From the NCBI GenBank assembly GCA_020054355.1, contig JAGVLI010000097.1:1-9206 (forward strand): DNA of 9,206 nt. Reading direction: 5' to 3'. This stretch comes from Planctomycetales bacterium (GTDB lineage: Bacteria > Planctomycetota > Planctomycetia > Gemmatales > Gemmataceae). The position numbers and the translations under genes were made by a program. This document shows, in pieces, positions 6,988 to 9,206 of this stretch; position 1 is the first letter of the stretch; every line of letters begins with the position of its first letter. A model generated the notes under the pieces. The model saw only the letters and a program-made list of their open reading frames with translations, did not search any database and had not been told where the DNA came from.

Positions 6988-8580
6988 ATGCGTACCAACG
7001 AGGAGACCGAAGACCGAAGACAGCGAGAACAGGCCAGGCTCGACCTGGCTATGGGCGCGGAATCGCGCAACCGCTGCGGACAGTTTTCCACCCCCAGCGC
7101 CCTTGCTGACGACATCGTTGCCTATTGTTGGGAATACTGGAAGGACAAGGGCCGCCCGATTCGTTTTCTCGAACCGTGCCTGGGGACCGGCTCCTTCTAT
7201 TCCAGCCTGCGCCGCATCATCCCCGCAAGTTCGATCGAGTCTGCCTACTCGTGCGAACTAGACGACAGCCATGTGGAAGTTGCCCGTGATCTGTGGCAAG
7301 ATTCCGGTCTGCAGGTCCGACACGCCGATTTCCTCAAGGAATTGCCGCCCAAGAAGAAATTCAACTTACTGATTACCAATCCACCGTATGTCCGCCATCA
7401 CCACCTCGAATCCGCCCGCAAAGAGGAATTGCAGACCGAGGTGCGAGAGCGCCTGCATTTGCGTTCCAGCGGCCTGGCCGGCCTTTACTGCTATTTCCTG
7501 CTGCTGGCCGACGCCTGGCTCGAAGAGGCTGCCTTGTCGGTGTGGCTCATCCCGGCCGAATTCATGGACGTGAACTATGGATCGGTTATCAAGGAATACT
7601 TGACCCGCCGTGTTCGCCTGCTGCACATTCACCGCTTTTGCCCGACGGATGTACAATTCGACGACGCATTGGTTTCATCAGCCATTGTGGTTTTCGAGAA
7701 ATCCCCGCCAACCGACCAGGAGGTTGCGTTTTCGTTGGGCAGTTCCCTGCGGTCGCCGACCAACACTGAATCCTTGCGACAAAGCGAGTTGGAGCCAGCC
7801 GAAAAGTGGACGAAGCATTTCGGACGCGCGGACGGTAACGCCCGCCGACCCCAGCCATCAATCCTCTTTGGAGACCTGTTTACCATCAAGCGAGGTCTCG
7901 CAACCGGCAACAATGATTTCTTTATTCTGCCAAAAGACAAGGCCCAAGAGATTGGCATTCCCGATCAATTCCTTCGCCCCATTCTGCCCTCGCCGCGACG
8001 CATCACCGATCCAGTAATCGAAACCGACGATGGAGGATATCCCAAACTTTCCCCCCAGCTTTCCTTGATCGATTGCAAGCTGCCAGAAGAAACCGTCGCG
8101 AAGCGATTTCCAGGTTTTTGGGAGTATCTGCTCGCGGGCAAGTCACAAGGCTTTCATGAGACCTACCTCAGCAGCAGGCGAACTCCTTGGTATTCCCAGG
8201 AAGAGCGGCCCGCGCCACCTTTCCTCTGTACCTACATGGGCCGAGGCGCCAACGGCCGCAAGCCATTTCGCTTTCTTTGGAATCAATCTCAGGCCACCGC
8301 CCACAACGTCTACCTGCTGCTTTACCCCAAAGAGCGACTCCGGATTGCCTTGGATCGCGACCGACAGCTGTTCCACAAGCTATTCGCCGCGCTAGAGTCT
8401 TTCGACACCGACCTCATGAAGCCGGATGGCAGAGTTTATGGAGGCGGCTTGTTCAAAATGGAGCCGAATGAACTCGCGAAGAGTTCCGCCGACTTTCTGG
8501 TGCGCGCGCTCGGGGTGCCGCTAGGTTTCGTTGCGCCAAAGCCACTTGGGCTTTTCGACAATTTGGCAGAACCACCGTGA
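6988..8580 (+). CDS. XamI-type adenine-N6 DNA methyltransferase
   Basis: This 530-aa methyltransferase matches the size of M.XamI-like and Eco57I-type adenine methylases. Motifs seen in order are GQFSTP (31-36, motif X), FLEPCLGTGSF (60-70, motif I, binding S-adenosylmethionine), E90 (motif II), HAD (112-114, motif III) and NPPY (131-134, motif IV, catalytic). The X-I-IV order is that of gamma-class N6-adenine methylases. The C-terminal half, from FGDLFTIKRGLATGNNDFFIL (294-314) onward, should carry the target-recognition domain. Its expected job is to methylate the adenine of GTCGAC and protect the chromosome from the partner endonuclease. ATG 6988 follows the endonuclease stop (6983-6985) by 2 nt. 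A GTG at 6982 overlapping that stop is an alternative start. No internal stop or frameshift is seen, so it looks functional while its partner does not. GC looks lower than in the flanking metabolic genes, consistent with horizontal gain. Confidence 0.92.
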   Translation: MRTNEETEDRRQREQARLDLAMGAESRNRCGQFSTPSALADDIVAYCWEYWKDKGRPIRFLEPCLGTGSFYSSLRRIIPASSIESAYSCELDDSHVEVARDLWQDSGLQVRHADFLKELPPKKKFNLLITNPPYVRHHHLESARKEELQTEVRERLHLRSSGLAGLYCYFLLLADAWLEEAALSVWLIPAEFMDVNYGSVIKEYLTRRVRLLHIHRFCPTDVQFDDALVSSAIVVFEKSPPTDQEVAFSLGSSLRSPTNTESLRQSELEPAEKWTKHFGRADGNARRPQPSILFGDLFTIKRGLATGNNDFFILPKDKAQEIGIPDQFLRPILPSPRRITDPVIETDDGGYPKLSPQLSLIDCKLPEETVAKRFPGFWEYLLAGKSQGFHETYLSSRRTPWYSQEERPAPPFLCTYMGRGANGRKPFRFLWNQSQATAHNVYLLLYPKERLRIALDRDRQLFHKLFAALESFDTDLMKPDGRVYGGGLFKMEPNELAKSSADFLVRALGVPLGFVAPKPLGLFDNLAEPP

Positions 8581-8661
8581 TTATCAGTTCCGGCAAGCAG
8601 TCAAGTCGAGGCCGGCTTGGACAATCTCTGCTGCTTCCAAGAATCGAGCGCGATCATTCGC

Positions 8662-9206
8662 ATGGTAGTGCAAGCAAACTCACTGCTCGACCGCATGGCC
8701 CACGACGGACTTACCGTCCTACCCACTGTTTTCAGTCAGGACGAAGCCGACGCCCTGCGCGACGATTTGACCGCAGCCCTGGCGCAAGCCGGCGGTTCGG
8801 TCATGCAAAGCGACGCCGGCAGCATCTACGCCGCCCGCAACATCCTCGGCCTCTGGCCGCGCGCTGCCGTCATCTGGCGACAACCCGCGTTGCTCGAAGC
8901 GCTCACCGCTATTCTCGGTCCTGGCTTCGGGCTGGTGCGCCCCCTCTACTTCGACAAACCGCCGGAACGTACCTGGGCGCTGCCCTGGCACAAGGACCTG
9001 ACCATTGCCGTGAAGGACAATCGCTTGCCCACACGCCATTTCGGCAAGCCGACACGGAAAGCCGGCGTGCCGCATGTGGAAGCGTCGGCAGCCGTGCTGC
9101 AACGGATGCTCTTCGCGCGGATTCATCTCGACGATGTGACCGAGGAAAACGGCCCCTTGCAGGTAGCGCCGGGGTCGCATCGCGACGGCAAGGAAATGAA
9201 ATTAGG
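8662..9206 (+). CDS. Phytanoyl-CoA dioxygenase-like protein, 3' truncated
   Basis: The frame is open from ATG 8662 to the window edge, giving 181 residues. The protein resembles PhyH-family Fe(II)/2-oxoglutarate oxygenases. It has an N-terminal 'DGLTVLPTVFSQDEADALRD' pattern (15-34) and LGLWPRA. The iron-binding H-x-D is WHKD (109-112, H110 and D112), and the downstream RIHLDDVTEENGPLQVAPGSH (153-173) supplies the distal histidine, H173. The conserved 2-oxoglutarate-binding Arg would lie past the window. These enzymes hydroxylate varied small molecules; the substrate cannot be told here. ATG 8695 (MAHDGL) is an alternative start and would still keep the domain. The 81-bp gap before it holds only a weak 6-bp hairpin. 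Nothing in the sequence ties it to the restriction genes. Confidence 0.85.
   Translation, partial: MVVQANSLLDRMAHDGLTVLPTVFSQDEADALRDDLTAALAQAGGSVMQSDAGSIYAARNILGLWPRAAVIWRQPALLEALTAILGPGFGLVRPLYFDKPPERTWALPWHKDLTIAVKDNRLPTRHFGKPTRKAGVPHVEASAAVLQRMLFARIHLDDVTEENGPLQVAPGSHRDGKEMKL

Noticed and set aside
8616..8641. Hairpin CTTGGA/TCCAAG as a terminator after the methylase gene
   Set aside because: Only 6 bp with a 14-nt loop and no T-tract, easily a chance match.

Overview
The window looks like chromosomal DNA from a GC-rich planctomycete, most likely Gemmatales-like. This rests on gene content: the tail of a DUF1501-type protein, an exported CehA/McbA-type metallohydrolase with the long N-terminal extension I associate with planctomycetes, a secreted C45/acyltransferase-like protein and a PhyH-family dioxygenase. 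No rRNA or other marker confirms it. Every gene I can support lies on the + strand.

Region by region: (1) 1-143 is the 3' end of a probable DUF1501 gene, followed by a perfect 11-bp hairpin. (2) 246-1039 is a translationally coupled pair: a small HEPN-domain protein and a 133-aa alpha/beta protein of no family I can name. It resembles a two-gene toxin-antitoxin or defence module. (3) 1077-4639 is a tightly spaced likely operon of a cupin, a large exported CehA/McbA metallohydrolase and a six-helix MarC-family membrane protein. (4) 4640-4854 is intergenic and holds a perfect 28-bp inverted repeat whose arms are themselves palindromic. (5) 4855-5985 encodes a secreted Ntn-hydrolase of the C45/AAT type. 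(6) 6039-8580 is a type II restriction-modification system of the XamI family. The endonuclease is split by what looks like a single-base deletion near 6485, while the adenine methyltransferase is intact. (7) 8662 to the end is the first 181 codons of a phytanoyl-CoA dioxygenase-like protein.

The window reads as two accessory modules (HEPN pair, restriction-modification) set among housekeeping or metabolic genes. The accessory stretches look somewhat lower in GC by eye. XamI cuts GTCGAC. I find no GTCGAC in the window, although about two dozen TCGAC and about a dozen GTCGA pentamers occur, which fits past restriction pressure. With the endonuclease broken, the methylase would now act as an orphan unless the frameshift is a sequencing error. 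The best candidates for something undescribed are the HEPN pair and the nested inverted repeat.
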